From the NCBI GenBank assembly GCA_964293155.1, contig CAXYYA010000006.1, positions 1 through 64,000 of the forward strand: a stretch of 64,000 nt of DNA, written 5' to 3'. This document shows positions 43,548 through 52,626 of the stretch, piece after piece; the first letter of the stretch is position 1; every line of letters starts with the position of its first letter. The translations under genes were made by a program, and so were the position numbers. The stretch is from JAQVEB01 sp028698105. GTDB lineage: Bacteria > Bacteroidota > Bacteroidia > Bacteroidales > Dysgonomonadaceae. Below the pieces are notes generated by a model, which made no database searches, was not told where the DNA came from, and saw nothing but the letters and a program-made list of their open reading frames with translations.

Positions 43548-44561
43548 ATGATGCAAAGAAAAATCCTCATCACCGGAGCAAGTGGTTTTATAGGCAGCAC
43601 AACGGTTGACAAAGCATTGGATTTGGGTTACGAAACGTGGGCGGGTGTGCGTAAAACCAGTAGCCGAACCTTTTTACAGGATGAGCGGATCCGATTTATT
43701 GAATTGAATTATGCCGATAAGGAAAAACTGAAGACTCAGCTACACGCTTTTACTACAGAAAACGGCAAATTCGATTACATTGTGCATATTGCGGGAATCA
43801 CAAAAGCGTTGCGAAAAACCGATTTTGACGAAATCAATTACCGCCAAGTCAAAAATTTTATAGACGCGCTTGTTGAAACCGACACCGTGCCGGAAACTTT
43901 CGTGTTTATGAGCAGCCTCGGCGCCTTCGGCGTTGGCGATGAGAAGGGTTATTCGCCCATGCCCTGCAACCATGTACCCGCGCCGAACACCGCTTACGGA
44001 AAAAGCAAATTACGGGCCGAAAACTACATGAAAAACATCACAGGCTTTCCGTACGTTATTCTTCGCCCTACGGGCGTTTACGGCCCGCGCGACAAAGATT
44101 ACCTCATTCTGATGCGCGCCGTAAAAAACGGCCTCGATGTGGGCGCAGGATTCAAAAAACAACTCCTCACGTTTATTTACATTGCAGATTTAGTGAAGAT
44201 TATTTTTGCAGCTATCGAAAAAGGCGTCCACCGAAAAGAATATTTCGTTGCCGACGGCGATGTTTACACCGACACGGAGTTCAACCGGATTGTGCAACAG
44301 GCGGTCGGAAAAAAACGCGTTCTCCGCTTGAAAATACCGCTTTTCATTGTGAAGCCTGCGGCTTTTGTAACCGAAAAAACAGGTTCGTTGTTGGGCAAAG
44401 CCACAACCTTTAATACCGATAAATACAAAATCATGAAGCAACGCAACTGGGCGTGCGACGTATCGCCCCTGCAAACCGATCTGGATTTTACGCCCGATTA
44501 CCGGCTGAAAGAAGGCGTGGAAGAAACCGTACGGTGGTACAAGGAAAACGGTTGGTTATAA
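43548..44561 (+). CDS. NAD(P)-dependent epimerase/dehydratase (extended SDR)
   Basis: The 337-residue protein (start at the first of two ATGs, MMQRKILITG) has the Rossmann motif GASGFIGS, the family segment YIVHIAGITKALRKTDFDEINY, the catalytic Ser region FVFMSSLGAFG, the Tyr-Lys pair YGKSKLRAE and RPTGVYGPRDKDYL. It resembles 3-beta-HSD/NAD-sugar epimerases of the 'epimerase/dehydratase' class. The substrate cannot be read from the sequence; a sterol-like or sugar-nucleotide substrate is possible. It precedes dapB by about 96 bp, which has its own promoter. Confidence 0.83.
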   Translation: MMQRKILITGASGFIGSTTVDKALDLGYETWAGVRKTSSRTFLQDERIRFIELNYADKEKLKTQLHAFTTENGKFDYIVHIAGITKALRKTDFDEINYRQVKNFIDALVETDTVPETFVFMSSLGAFGVGDEKGYSPMPCNHVPAPNTAYGKSKLRAENYMKNITGFPYVILRPTGVYGPRDKDYLILMRAVKNGLDVGAGFKKQLLTFIYIADLVKIIFAAIEKGVHRKEYFVADGDVYTDTEFNRIVQQAVGKKRVLRLKIPLFIVKPAAFVTEKTGSLLGKATTFNTDKYKIMKQRNWACDVSPLQTDLDFTPDYRLKEGVEETVRWYKENGWL

Positions 44562-44604
44562 AACCTTAATAAAAAGTGAAATATCGTTTTTTTGTGAGCT
44601 CATG

Positions 44605-44636
44605 TTGCGTTTTAATTGTTAAAATCATTACTTTTG
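44605..44636 (+). promoter_or_regulatory. Promoter of dapB-lepB
   Basis: TTG (44605-44607), a 21-bp spacer and TACTTTTG (44629-44636) are a good Bacteroides promoter. It covers an upstream in-frame Met at 44616, which supports translation from 44658. Confidence 0.6.
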
Positions 44637-44657
44637 CTATCTAAAAAATACGGAAAT

Positions 44658-45374
44658 ATGAAAATAGCGCTGATCGGTTACGGTAAAATGGGAAAAGAGA
44701 TTGAGAAAATCGCACGCGAAATGGGGCACGAAATCGTTTGCACCATTGACATAAACGAGGAAACAAAATTTGACTCACCCGAATTTCGCAGCGCTGACGT
44801 CGCCATCGAATTTACCTCTCCCGAAAGCGCGCTGAACAACTATCGGAAGGCTTTTGCCGCCGATGTTCCCGTAGTGTCGGGAACAACCGGCTGGCTTGAA
44901 AACCTGGATGAAATAAAGCAAGCGTGCGAAAAAGACGGAAAAACGTTTTTCTACGCGTCCAATTTCAGTCTCGGCGTGAATATTTTTTTCGCGTTGAACA
45001 AATACCTGGCGCAAATCATGAACCAGTTTCCCGATTACGATGTACGCATGGAAGAAACGCACCACATTCATAAGCTGGATGCACCCAGCGGCACCGCTAT
45101 CACGCTTGCCGAAGATATTCTCGCGAATATCGGCCGGAAAGAAAAATGGAGCCTGAACGAAACCGAGTCTGCGAATGAGCTTGAAATAAACGCTTTTCGC
45201 GAGGGAGAAGTCCCCGGCCTGCACACGGTTATCTACGAATCGGAAGCCGACACCATCCGCATCACGCACGATGCCAAAAGCCGAAAAGGATTTGCCTTGG
45301 GCGCTGTGCTCGCCGCCGAATTTACAAAAGGCAAAAAAGGCTTTTTGGGAATGAACGATATGTTGAAATTTTAA
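44658..45374 (+). CDS. dapB: 4-Hydroxy-tetrahydrodipicolinate reductase
   Basis: The enzyme catalyses the NAD(P)H step of diaminopimelate/lysine synthesis, needed for peptidoglycan. The start at 44658 (MKIALIGYGKMGKEI) gives 238 residues. Visible are the nucleotide-binding GYGKMG, SGTTGW, the catalytic HHIHKLDAPSGTA and a C-terminal FALGAVLAAEF. The upstream Met at 44616 is inside the promoter. It is followed by lepB after 25 bp, forming an envelope-related operon. Confidence 0.95.
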   Translation: MKIALIGYGKMGKEIEKIAREMGHEIVCTIDINEETKFDSPEFRSADVAIEFTSPESALNNYRKAFAADVPVVSGTTGWLENLDEIKQACEKDGKTFFYASNFSLGVNIFFALNKYLAQIMNQFPDYDVRMEETHHIHKLDAPSGTAITLAEDILANIGRKEKWSLNETESANELEINAFREGEVPGLHTVIYESEADTIRITHDAKSRKGFALGAVLAAEFTKGKKGFLGMNDMLKF

Positions 45375-45399
45375 ACCAATAATTCCTGAACGGAAAAAT

Positions 45400-46860
45400 A
45401 TGAATACATTAAAACAACGCATTTCTTCTGCAACACGCAGACAATGGACCTGGTTCGCCGTCCTTTCCATCCTTTGGATTTTGTTCACCTTTTGGGCCGG
45501 AAATATCTGGCTGCTGCTGCTTATTTTTCTGTTTTTCGATATTTATATCACTAAATTTATCCCGTGGACATGGTGGAAAAAATCGAAAAACCCAACGGTG
45601 CGCAAAACCATGGAATGGGTGGATGCCATTGTGTTTGCACTCATTGCCGTGTATTTTATCAATACGTTTTTCTTTCAGAATTACCAGATTCCCACCTCTT
45701 CGTTGGAAAAATCGTTGTTGGTGGGCGATTTTCTCGCCGTCAGCAAACTCAGCTACGGGCCGCGTGCGCCCATGACGCCGCTATCTTTTCCGCTGGCACA
45801 ACACACCATGCCCATTATCGGCGGGAAATCCTATATTGATAAACCGCAATGGAAATATCACCGGTTAAAAGGATTCGGACATGTGAAACGAAACGATATT
45901 GTTGTTTTCAATTTTCCGGCAGGGGATACTGTGGCGCTCAACGTGCAGGCATCCGATTTTTATACTTTATCAAAATATAACGCCAACGGAAGCGCAGGTG
46001 TTAGAGCGGATAAAAGATCATACGGCAATATTGTGTGGCGCCCTGTGGACAGGCGTGAAAATTATGTGAAACGCTGCATCGGATTACCCGGAGAAACCAT
46101 TCAACTGAAAAACGATACGGTTTATATTGATGGGAACATCATTCCGCACGCAAAAACCGCCCAATTTAATTACATGATCCAAACCGACGGATCGGTTATA
46201 TCGCCTTCTGTTTTTGAAGAAATGGGCATCAGTAAAAGCGATTACATCGGCGTGAATGAATACGGTCAAAATGTGGATAAATATCAGGATTTGACGTCGG
46301 TTGATACGTTAGCCGCCGAAAGGTTGGGATTGAAACAGAAAAACGGATCGTTCGGCAAACTTTATACGCAAATACCCATGACGGATGCAATGGTGGCAGA
46401 AATGAAGGCAAAGCCATTCGTCCTCAATGTGATCAAAGAACCAACGCAAGGGGGGTATTACTATCCGTTGAATTACGATACCGGATGGACAAACAACAAC
46501 TACGGCCCGCTGTGGATACCGAAGAAAGGCGCTACCATAACATTCGACACCGACGTACCGTACAAAGTGGCCGCCTACGAGCGTTGCATCAAAAATTACG
46601 AAGGTAACGATTTTGCTTATCGCGACGGCAAAGTTTACATCAACGGACAACCGGCCGATTCATACACGTTTAAGTACGATTACTACTTTATGATGGGCGA
46701 CAACCGCGACAACTCTGCCGACTCGCGCGCGTGGGGCTTCGTACCCGAAGACCACGTTGTGGGGCAGCCTCTGCTCATTTGGCTCTCACTCGACAAAGAC
46801 AAAAGTTGGTTCGGCGGAAAAATCAGATGGAAACGGCTGTTCAGAAGTGCGAAAAAATAA
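45400..46860 (+). CDS. lepB: Signal peptidase I (large Bacteroidetes type)
   Basis: This inner-membrane protease removes Sec signal peptides. The 486-residue protein has two or three N-terminal membrane segments. The catalytic Ser is probably S101 in IPTSSLEKSLLVGD, where the common S-M is S-L. The catalytic Lys is K224 in YVKRCIGLPGE, with GDTV and GDNRDNSADSRAWGFVPEDH downstream. A large insertion between the Ser and Lys regions, and another after the Lys region, account for the length, as in other Bacteroidetes. The gene lies in dapB-lepB-wbqC. Confidence 0.92.
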   Translation: MNTLKQRISSATRRQWTWFAVLSILWILFTFWAGNIWLLLLIFLFFDIYITKFIPWTWWKKSKNPTVRKTMEWVDAIVFALIAVYFINTFFFQNYQIPTSSLEKSLLVGDFLAVSKLSYGPRAPMTPLSFPLAQHTMPIIGGKSYIDKPQWKYHRLKGFGHVKRNDIVVFNFPAGDTVALNVQASDFYTLSKYNANGSAGVRADKRSYGNIVWRPVDRRENYVKRCIGLPGETIQLKNDTVYIDGNIIPHAKTAQFNYMIQTDGSVISPSVFEEMGISKSDYIGVNEYGQNVDKYQDLTSVDTLAAERLGLKQKNGSFGKLYTQIPMTDAMVAEMKAKPFVLNVIKEPTQGGYYYPLNYDTGWTNNNYGPLWIPKKGATITFDTDVPYKVAAYERCIKNYEGNDFAYRDGKVYINGQPADSYTFKYDYYFMMGDNRDNSADSRAWGFVPEDHVVGQPLLIWLSLDKDKSWFGGKIRWKRLFRSAKK

Positions 46861-47010
46861 GCCCCCTCTAACTCCCCCAAAAGGGGAGAACAAGTGGATG
46901 AAATCGATTTTTCTTGCCTTAAAATGCAATACTTAAGCAATATTCTCAGGGAAAAAGACTCAAAGCCCACCAATTCCCCCTATCGGGGGGACAAAGGGGG
47001 GCTTTTTCTT
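46861..47010. repeat. GC-rich palindromic intergenic repeats reaching into the WbqC gene
   Basis: CCCCCTCTAACTCCCCC...GGGGAG (46862-46889) and TTCCCCCTATCGGGGGG...GGGGGGC (about 46975-47000) are palindromes of the same type as those at 11605-11630 and 23600-23690. The second lies inside the predicted frame of the following gene and encodes its N-terminal residues. Confidence 0.6.
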
Positions 47011-47595
47011 TCCCTCTACCTTGCCCCCATTGAATATTACTCCGCACTTTTTCGGGCAGAAAAAGCAGTAATCGAAATTCACGATAACTACCAAAAGCAA
47101 TCCTATCGCAACCGCTGCATCATTGCGGGTACAAACGGCCCGATGCCGCTTAGCATCCCCATCGAAAAGCCTTCGGCTGCAAAATGCGAGATGAAGGATA
47201 TCCGTATTGCCGAACACGGCAACTGGCGCCATTTGCATTGGAACGCCATTGTTTCGGCATACAATTCCACACCGTTTTTCGCGTATTACGAAGACGATTT
47301 TCGTCCGTTTTACGAAAAAAAATATACTTTCCTGCACGATTTCAATGAAGAATTGCGCCAAATGGTTTGCCGCTTCATCGGCATCGACACACCTGTTACC
47401 TATTCCGAAACGTACATTTCAGACATCCCCGATAAAGGAATTGATTTGCGCGAGACCATCCATCCAAAACGTCCGTCCGGTTATACGACCAAACCATACT
47501 ATCAGGTTTTCAGCGAAAAGAACGGTTTTATGCCCAATTTAAGTATTATAGACCTGCTTTTTAATATGGGAAATGAAGCTCGGCTGTATTTGTAA
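46894..47595 (+). CDS. WbqC-family protein
   Basis: The conserved body begins at LSLYLAPIEYYSALFRAEKA and runs through EIHDNYQKQSYRNRCIIAG, PMPLSIPIE, WRHLHWNAIVSAYNSTPFF, YYEDDFRPFYEKKY and SIIDLLFNMGNEA, matching WbqC proteins linked to polysaccharide or modified-base genes; the reaction is unknown. The only ATG starts lie 33-40 residues upstream, in sequence made partly by GC-rich palindromic repeats (NSPYRGDKGGLF). Repeat insertion may have replaced the native start. It follows lepB by 33 bp on the same strand. Confidence 0.78.
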   Translation: MDEIDFSCLKMQYLSNILREKDSKPTNSPYRGDKGGLFLSLYLAPIEYYSALFRAEKAVIEIHDNYQKQSYRNRCIIAGTNGPMPLSIPIEKPSAAKCEMKDIRIAEHGNWRHLHWNAIVSAYNSTPFFAYYEDDFRPFYEKKYTFLHDFNEELRQMVCRFIGIDTPVTYSETYISDIPDKGIDLRETIHPKRPSGYTTKPYYQVFSEKNGFMPNLSIIDLLFNMGNEARLYL

Positions 47596-47616
47596 TTCCT
47601 TTTGCACAAAATTAGC

Positions 47617-47624
47617 TATCTTTG
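47617..47624 (+). promoter_or_regulatory. Putative -7 box for gltX
   Basis: TATCTTTG fits TAnnTTTG, 20 bp before the ATG. A -33 at ideal spacing is unclear. Confidence 0.45.
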
Positions 47625-47644
47625 CACCCTAAAATACAATCATT

Positions 47645-49174
47645 ATGCACAATAAAGTAAGAGTTCGTTTCGCCCCCAGCCCAACCGGGCCGCTTCACAT
47701 CGGTGGTGTGCGAACGGCGCTATATAACTACCTGTATGCCAAACAACACGATGGCGATTTCATCCTTCGCATCGAAGATACCGATACGCAGCGTTTTGTT
47801 CCGGGAGCGGAAGAATACATTCAGGAAACCTTTGACTGGCTGGGACTCCAATTCGACGAAAGCCCGAAAAAAGGAGGAAAATACGGCCCTTACAGGCAGT
47901 CGCAACGGCGCGAATATTACAAGAACTACGTTCATCAATTGTTGGAAAACGGCGCCGCTTATATCGCATTCGACACACCCGAAGAATTGGAGACAAAACG
48001 AAATGAAATCCCTAATTTTCAATATGATGCTTCTACCCGCATGCAAATGCGGAATTCATTGACAATGTCGGCCGATGAAGTGAAAACGCTTATAGAACGA
48101 CACGAACAATACGTGGTACGCATTAAAATTGAACCGGATTTGGATATTGTTGTGAACGATCTGCTTCGCGGGAAAGTGATCGTTAACTCATCGGTTTTGG
48201 ACGATAAAGTTATTTACAAATCTTCCGATCAGCTTCCTACGTACCACCTTGCGAATGTGGTGGACGATCACCTTATGCAAATTACGCACGTGATCCGCGG
48301 CGAGGAATGGTTGCCTTCGGCACCCCTGCACGTGTGGCTTTACAAGAGTTTTGGCTGGGAAGACTCGATGCCACAGTTTGCACACCTGCCCTTGTTATTG
48401 AAACCCGAAGGAAACGGAAAACTCAGCAAACGCGACGGCGACCGTCTTGGGTTCCCTGTTTTTCCGTTGCAGTGGAAAGACCCGAAATCGGGCGAAATCT
48501 CGTCAGGATACCGCGAAAGCGGTTATCTGCCGGAGGCAGTGATCAATTTTCTGGCATTTTTGGGCTGGAACCCGGGTACGGAACAGGAGATCTTTTCGTT
48601 GGAAGAACTCGTGGCGGCGTTCTCGTTTGACCGTTGCAGCAAAAGCGGGGCGAAATTCGATTTCGAGAAGGCCAAATGGTTCAATCACAAATACATTCAC
48701 GAAACGCCAAACGCTGTGCTGGCGGCTATGTTTATCCCTTTTCTCGCAGAGAAAGGTATTTCGGCCGATAAAGGCTATGTAACCAACGTTGTGGGACTGG
48801 TAAAGGATCGGGTAAATTTTGTGAAAGAATTGTGGGATCAGGCATCGTTTTTCTTCCAGGCGCCCACAAATTACGACGAGAAAACCATCCGTAAACGATG
48901 GAAAACGGAAACACCGGCGCAAATGCGCGAGTTGATCGGACTCATAGAAAAAATGGATGATTTTTCTGCCGAAAATCAGGAGAAGATCATCATGAAGTGG
49001 ATCGAAGACAACCAATACCACACCGGAAATGTGATGAACGCTTTCCGTTTGGCACTGGTGGGAGAAGGAAAAGGCCCGCACATTTTCGATATTACCGTGT
49101 TGTTGGGTAAAGAAGAAACCGTGAAACGCTTGCACAAAGCTATAGAAAACATCGCCATCCCCGACCATGTATAA
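47645..49174 (+). CDS. gltX: Glutamate--tRNA ligase
   Basis: This class I aminoacyl-tRNA synthetase charges tRNA-Glu. The 509-residue protein has the HIGH motif in PSPTGPLHIGGVRTALYNYL (11-30), the zinc-less DTDTQR segment, the KMSKS-like KLSKRDGDRLGFPVF and a C-terminal anticodon-binding helical domain (about 370-509). No glutaminyl-tRNA synthetase is seen here. Its last eight bases overlap the start of waaA, so translation is coupled. Confidence 0.96.
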   Translation: MHNKVRVRFAPSPTGPLHIGGVRTALYNYLYAKQHDGDFILRIEDTDTQRFVPGAEEYIQETFDWLGLQFDESPKKGGKYGPYRQSQRREYYKNYVHQLLENGAAYIAFDTPEELETKRNEIPNFQYDASTRMQMRNSLTMSADEVKTLIERHEQYVVRIKIEPDLDIVVNDLLRGKVIVNSSVLDDKVIYKSSDQLPTYHLANVVDDHLMQITHVIRGEEWLPSAPLHVWLYKSFGWEDSMPQFAHLPLLLKPEGNGKLSKRDGDRLGFPVFPLQWKDPKSGEISSGYRESGYLPEAVINFLAFLGWNPGTEQEIFSLEELVAAFSFDRCSKSGAKFDFEKAKWFNHKYIHETPNAVLAAMFIPFLAEKGISADKGYVTNVVGLVKDRVNFVKELWDQASFFFQAPTNYDEKTIRKRWKTETPAQMRELIGLIEKMDDFSAENQEKIIMKWIEDNQYHTGNVMNAFRLALVGEGKGPHIFDITVLLGKEETVKRLHKAIENIAIPDHV

Positions 49175-50387
49175 CATCGGAATGATTCTTTTCCAGTTCG
49201 CCATGCGGCTGATCGCTCCTTTCCACCAAAAAGCGAAGCTTATGGTAAAAGGGCAAAAAGAAACGTTTAATATACTGAAATCCAAAATTGCCGCCGGCGA
49301 AAAATACGTGTGGTTTCATTGCGCTTCGCTGGGCGAATTCGAGCAGGCGCGTCCGCTCATCGAAACATTGAAAAAAGATGATCCGCAGTACAAAATACTG
49401 CTTTCCTTCTTTTCCCCTTCGGGATACGAAGTGCGAAAAGATTATCCGTTGGCGGATGTGGTTTGCTATTTGCCGTTCGATACAAAACGCAACGTGCGCA
49501 GGTTTCTCGATTTGGCAAAACCGGCCTATGCCCTGTTCATCAAATACGAGTTTTGGTATAATTTCATTCACGAAACTTATCTCCGCCACATCCCGTTGTA
49601 TTTGGTCTCGGCCATATTTCGGCCTGAGCAGCCGTTTTTCAGGAAGAGAGCGGGGCGTTACGGCAAGATGCTCCGGTTTTACACGCATATTTTCGTTCAG
49701 GACGAAAATTCTGAGAAATTGTTGGCAACCCTGGGACTTTCTAATGTTACGGTTGCCGGCGACACGCGTTTAGACCGGGTTATTGAGATTCAGCATCAGG
49801 CAAAACAGCTCCCCGTAGTGGAGAAATTTATCGAAAACGCCGGCATTGTTTTGGTCGCCGGCAGTTCATGGCCTCCCGATGAGGAAATTTTCACCGCCTA
49901 TTTCAACGCTCATCCCGAACTAAAACTCATCATTGCGCCGCACGAAATTGATGAAGCGCACCTGTCGGAAATTGAAGCGAAGCTTAAACGTCCGCACATC
50001 CGTTATTCCCAATCTTCGGCAGAGAATGCACAAGAAGCTGACTGCCTGATTGTTGATTCATTCGGACTGCTGTCCTCTATTTACCGGTACGGGAACATCG
50101 CGTACATCGGTGGCGGATTTGGCGTGGGTATTCACAATCTGCCCGAAGCGGCGGTTTACGCCATTCCCGTGATTTTCGGCCCCAATTACCATAAATTTCG
50201 CGAAGCACACGAGTTGATTAAAACAGGCGGAGGCTTCACTATCCGCTCAAAACAGGATTTTTGGGAAATAATGAATCGGTTTTCGAGCACATCGTCCGCA
50301 TTATCGGAAGCAGGAAAAAGAGCGGCATTTTTCATCGAAAACAACGCCGGGGCAACGAAAAAAATCTTCGAGGAAATTCAATTTTGA
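49167..50387 (+). CDS. waaA: Kdo transferase (3-deoxy-D-manno-octulosonic acid transferase)
   Basis: This inner-membrane GT30 enzyme adds Kdo to lipid A precursor. The 406-residue protein has an N-terminal membrane-associated helix, VWFHCASLGEFEQARPLIE with the catalytic Glu, FSPSGYEVRKDYP, and the C-terminal donor domain VLVAGSSWPPDEE, IIAPHEIDEAHL, YIGGGFGVGIHNLPEAAVY. The start overlaps gltX by eight bases. Whether it is mono- or bifunctional cannot be read. Confidence 0.93.
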   Translation: MYNIGMILFQFAMRLIAPFHQKAKLMVKGQKETFNILKSKIAAGEKYVWFHCASLGEFEQARPLIETLKKDDPQYKILLSFFSPSGYEVRKDYPLADVVCYLPFDTKRNVRRFLDLAKPAYALFIKYEFWYNFIHETYLRHIPLYLVSAIFRPEQPFFRKRAGRYGKMLRFYTHIFVQDENSEKLLATLGLSNVTVAGDTRLDRVIEIQHQAKQLPVVEKFIENAGIVLVAGSSWPPDEEIFTAYFNAHPELKLIIAPHEIDEAHLSEIEAKLKRPHIRYSQSSAENAQEADCLIVDSFGLLSSIYRYGNIAYIGGGFGVGIHNLPEAAVYAIPVIFGPNYHKFREAHELIKTGGGFTIRSKQDFWEIMNRFSSTSSALSEAGKRAAFFIENNAGATKKIFEEIQF

Positions 50388-50474
50388 TCAGCAAACAAGG
50401 TCATTGCTCCACATTTAGGCCTCTTTTTCAAACAATAATGCATTTTTATTGTTAATATCTCACAAGCTTTTTAC

Positions 50475-52571
50475 ATGGCAAAACTTCAATCAGCGAAACG
50501 CAGGCGAGTACGAATCAGAACAAGGGTCTTTGTTCCGATGATATTTGTTTTGGCCATCCTGCTCATCACCTATTTTTTTCCACGGCAAAGCAAGTTTCAG
50601 TATTCGTTTGATGAAGGTCGTCCGTGGCAATATAGCCTGCTCACGGCTCCGTTTGATTTCCCCATATACAAGTCGGCTGATCAGTTGAAAGCGGAACAGG
50701 ATAGCATCCTCGCTTTTTATGAGCCGTATTACGTCATCAATTCCAATATAATGAAGGACAATATGGCCGAATTTGATGCCGACAGCAACACAAAAAGTAG
50801 CCTGCAAAACCTGGAACCAAGCTACAAATTGTACATCCGCAAGAAACTCGAAGAGTTGTATAAGCAAGGGATCATGAACTCGGAAGACTACGACAGGATA
50901 GCCGCCTCGGAAACCCGCTCGCTGAGAATAAAAGACGGAAATACGGCAACTTCAAAAAAGATTGAAGACTTTAACACGATCAAATCGGCTTACGAAAAAA
51001 TCCTGACCGACAAACCTCCAAAACTGGATGAGAACATCCTGAAATCGGCAGACGTTAACAACTATTTAAAAGAAAACGTTGTGTATGACGCTTCCATGTC
51101 GGAAAAAGCAAAAGACGAATTCGTGCAACAAGTATCACCCTCGACCGGAATGGTGCAAGCCGGGCAGCGCATTATTGATCAGGGAGAAATTGTGGATGCA
51201 CACACTTACGACATTCTTTCTTCGCTTAAACGGGTAACCGATGAAAGAAGCGGCGGCGCCACCCGCCATACATGGACTGTTTTGGGAGAACTTTTACTGG
51301 TGTTGGTACTGATCGGCTCTTTCTATTTCTACCTGCTCTTTTTCAGGCCGGCAGAGTATCGCAACAGGCAGCACGTGATGTTTATGCTCTTGCTTATCGC
51401 GTTTTTTGTGATCCTCACCTCAATAACCGTCAGGTCTAACCTGTTTAACGTTTACATCATTCCGTACGCCATTGTAACCATCCTTATACGCACGTTTATT
51501 GATTCGCGCACCGCGCTCTTTGCCAGCATCATAACCATATTGCTTAGTGCGTTAATGGTGCCCAACCCGTTCGATTTCATGATCATCCAGATTACGGTGG
51601 CTATGATCTCAATTTTCATGCTGAAGGAATTGTCGGAACGCTCACAGCTTATCCGCAGTTCGTTTTTCATTCTCATGACGTATATTTTGGTGTATATCGG
51701 GTTGATGCTGTACTCGCAGGGAAGCATAAAACAGATTAACTGGCTGGTGCTGATCTATTTCCTGATCAACTTTATCTTTATCATGTTTTCTTACCTGTTG
51801 GTTTACGTTTTCGAAAAATCTTTCGGATTTATCTCGGGCGTGAGCATGGTGGAACTGGCCAACATCAATAAACCGTTATTGAAAGAGCTGTCAGAAAAAG
51901 CTCCGGGAACTTTTCAGCACTCCATGCAGGTGTCGAACCTGGCTACGGCTGCTGCTATAAAAATCGGGGCCAACGCGTCGCTCATACGAACAGGAGCGCT
52001 GTATCACGATATAGGTAAAATGCTCAATCCCGCTTTTTTTACCGAAAATCAAACGCCGGGAATGAATCCGCACGCCGGATTGCCTTTTGAAGAAAGCGCT
52101 CGTATCATCATCAGCCACGTGAAAGACGGGGTGAAAATTGCCAGACAAAACGGGTTGCCGCAACAGATCATTGATTTTATCGAAACGCATCACGGGACAA
52201 GTACGCCCAAATATTTCTATAATTCATGGAAAAATGCCAATCCCGGGAAAGAAATTAACGAAGAAACGTTCCTGTATCCGGGGCCAAATCCATTTTCGAA
52301 AGAAACAGCCATTATGATGATGGCCGATACCGTGGAAGCCGCATCGCGCAGCCTGCAGGAATATTCGGAAGACACCCTGCGAGTTCTGGTCAACAAACTA
52401 ATTGATAGTCAACTCGAAGAGGGATACTTCAAAAAAGCTCCGATCACCTTTAAGGAAATTGATACCATAAAAGACGTTTTCTCCGATAAATTGAAAATTA
52501 TTTACCACTCCCGCATTGCGTATCCCGAACTGAAATCGCCGCAGGTGGTTCCTAAGGTAAACGAAATATAA
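50475..52571 (+). CDS. 7TM-HD phosphohydrolase (PgpH-type c-di-AMP phosphodiesterase)
   Basis: The 698-residue protein has one N-terminal membrane helix (about 17-38), a periplasmic 7TMR-HD extracellular domain (about 40-265), seven helices (about 270-460) and a cytoplasmic HD domain. The metal-binding residues are visible: H482 in FQHSMQV, H511-D512 in YHDIGK, and the downstream HAGLPFEE, ISHVKDGVKIA and ETHHGTST. Characterised PgpH proteins cleave c-di-AMP, which controls osmotic balance and the cell wall. The gene is monocistronic and ends at a bidirectional terminator. Confidence 0.88.
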   Translation: MAKLQSAKRRRVRIRTRVFVPMIFVLAILLITYFFPRQSKFQYSFDEGRPWQYSLLTAPFDFPIYKSADQLKAEQDSILAFYEPYYVINSNIMKDNMAEFDADSNTKSSLQNLEPSYKLYIRKKLEELYKQGIMNSEDYDRIAASETRSLRIKDGNTATSKKIEDFNTIKSAYEKILTDKPPKLDENILKSADVNNYLKENVVYDASMSEKAKDEFVQQVSPSTGMVQAGQRIIDQGEIVDAHTYDILSSLKRVTDERSGGATRHTWTVLGELLLVLVLIGSFYFYLLFFRPAEYRNRQHVMFMLLLIAFFVILTSITVRSNLFNVYIIPYAIVTILIRTFIDSRTALFASIITILLSALMVPNPFDFMIIQITVAMISIFMLKELSERSQLIRSSFFILMTYILVYIGLMLYSQGSIKQINWLVLIYFLINFIFIMFSYLLVYVFEKSFGFISGVSMVELANINKPLLKELSEKAPGTFQHSMQVSNLATAAAIKIGANASLIRTGALYHDIGKMLNPAFFTENQTPGMNPHAGLPFEESARIIISHVKDGVKIARQNGLPQQIIDFIETHHGTSTPKYFYNSWKNANPGKEINEETFLYPGPNPFSKETAIMMMADTVEAASRSLQEYSEDTLRVLVNKLIDSQLEEGYFKKAPITFKEIDTIKDVFSDKLKIIYHSRIAYPELKSPQVVPKVNEI

Positions 52572-52580
52572 ATCATAAAA

Positions 52581-52603
52581 AAACGGTTGAACTATCAACC
52601 GTT
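52581..52603. terminator. Bidirectional terminator between the 7TM-HD and thioredoxin genes
   Basis: AAACGGTTGA and TCAACCGTTT form a 10-bp stem with a 3-base loop, with A7/T7-type flanks between convergent genes. Confidence 0.85.
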
Positions 52604-52626
52604 TTTTTATGAGAGGTTTCTGATGG

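Noticed and set aside
44616..44657. Upstream start of dapB
   Set aside because: It lies inside the TTG-N21-TACTTTTG promoter; the conserved protein begins at 44658.
47703..48062. Plus-strand frame inside gltX
   Set aside because: It is out of frame with the clear GltX motifs and has no independent support.
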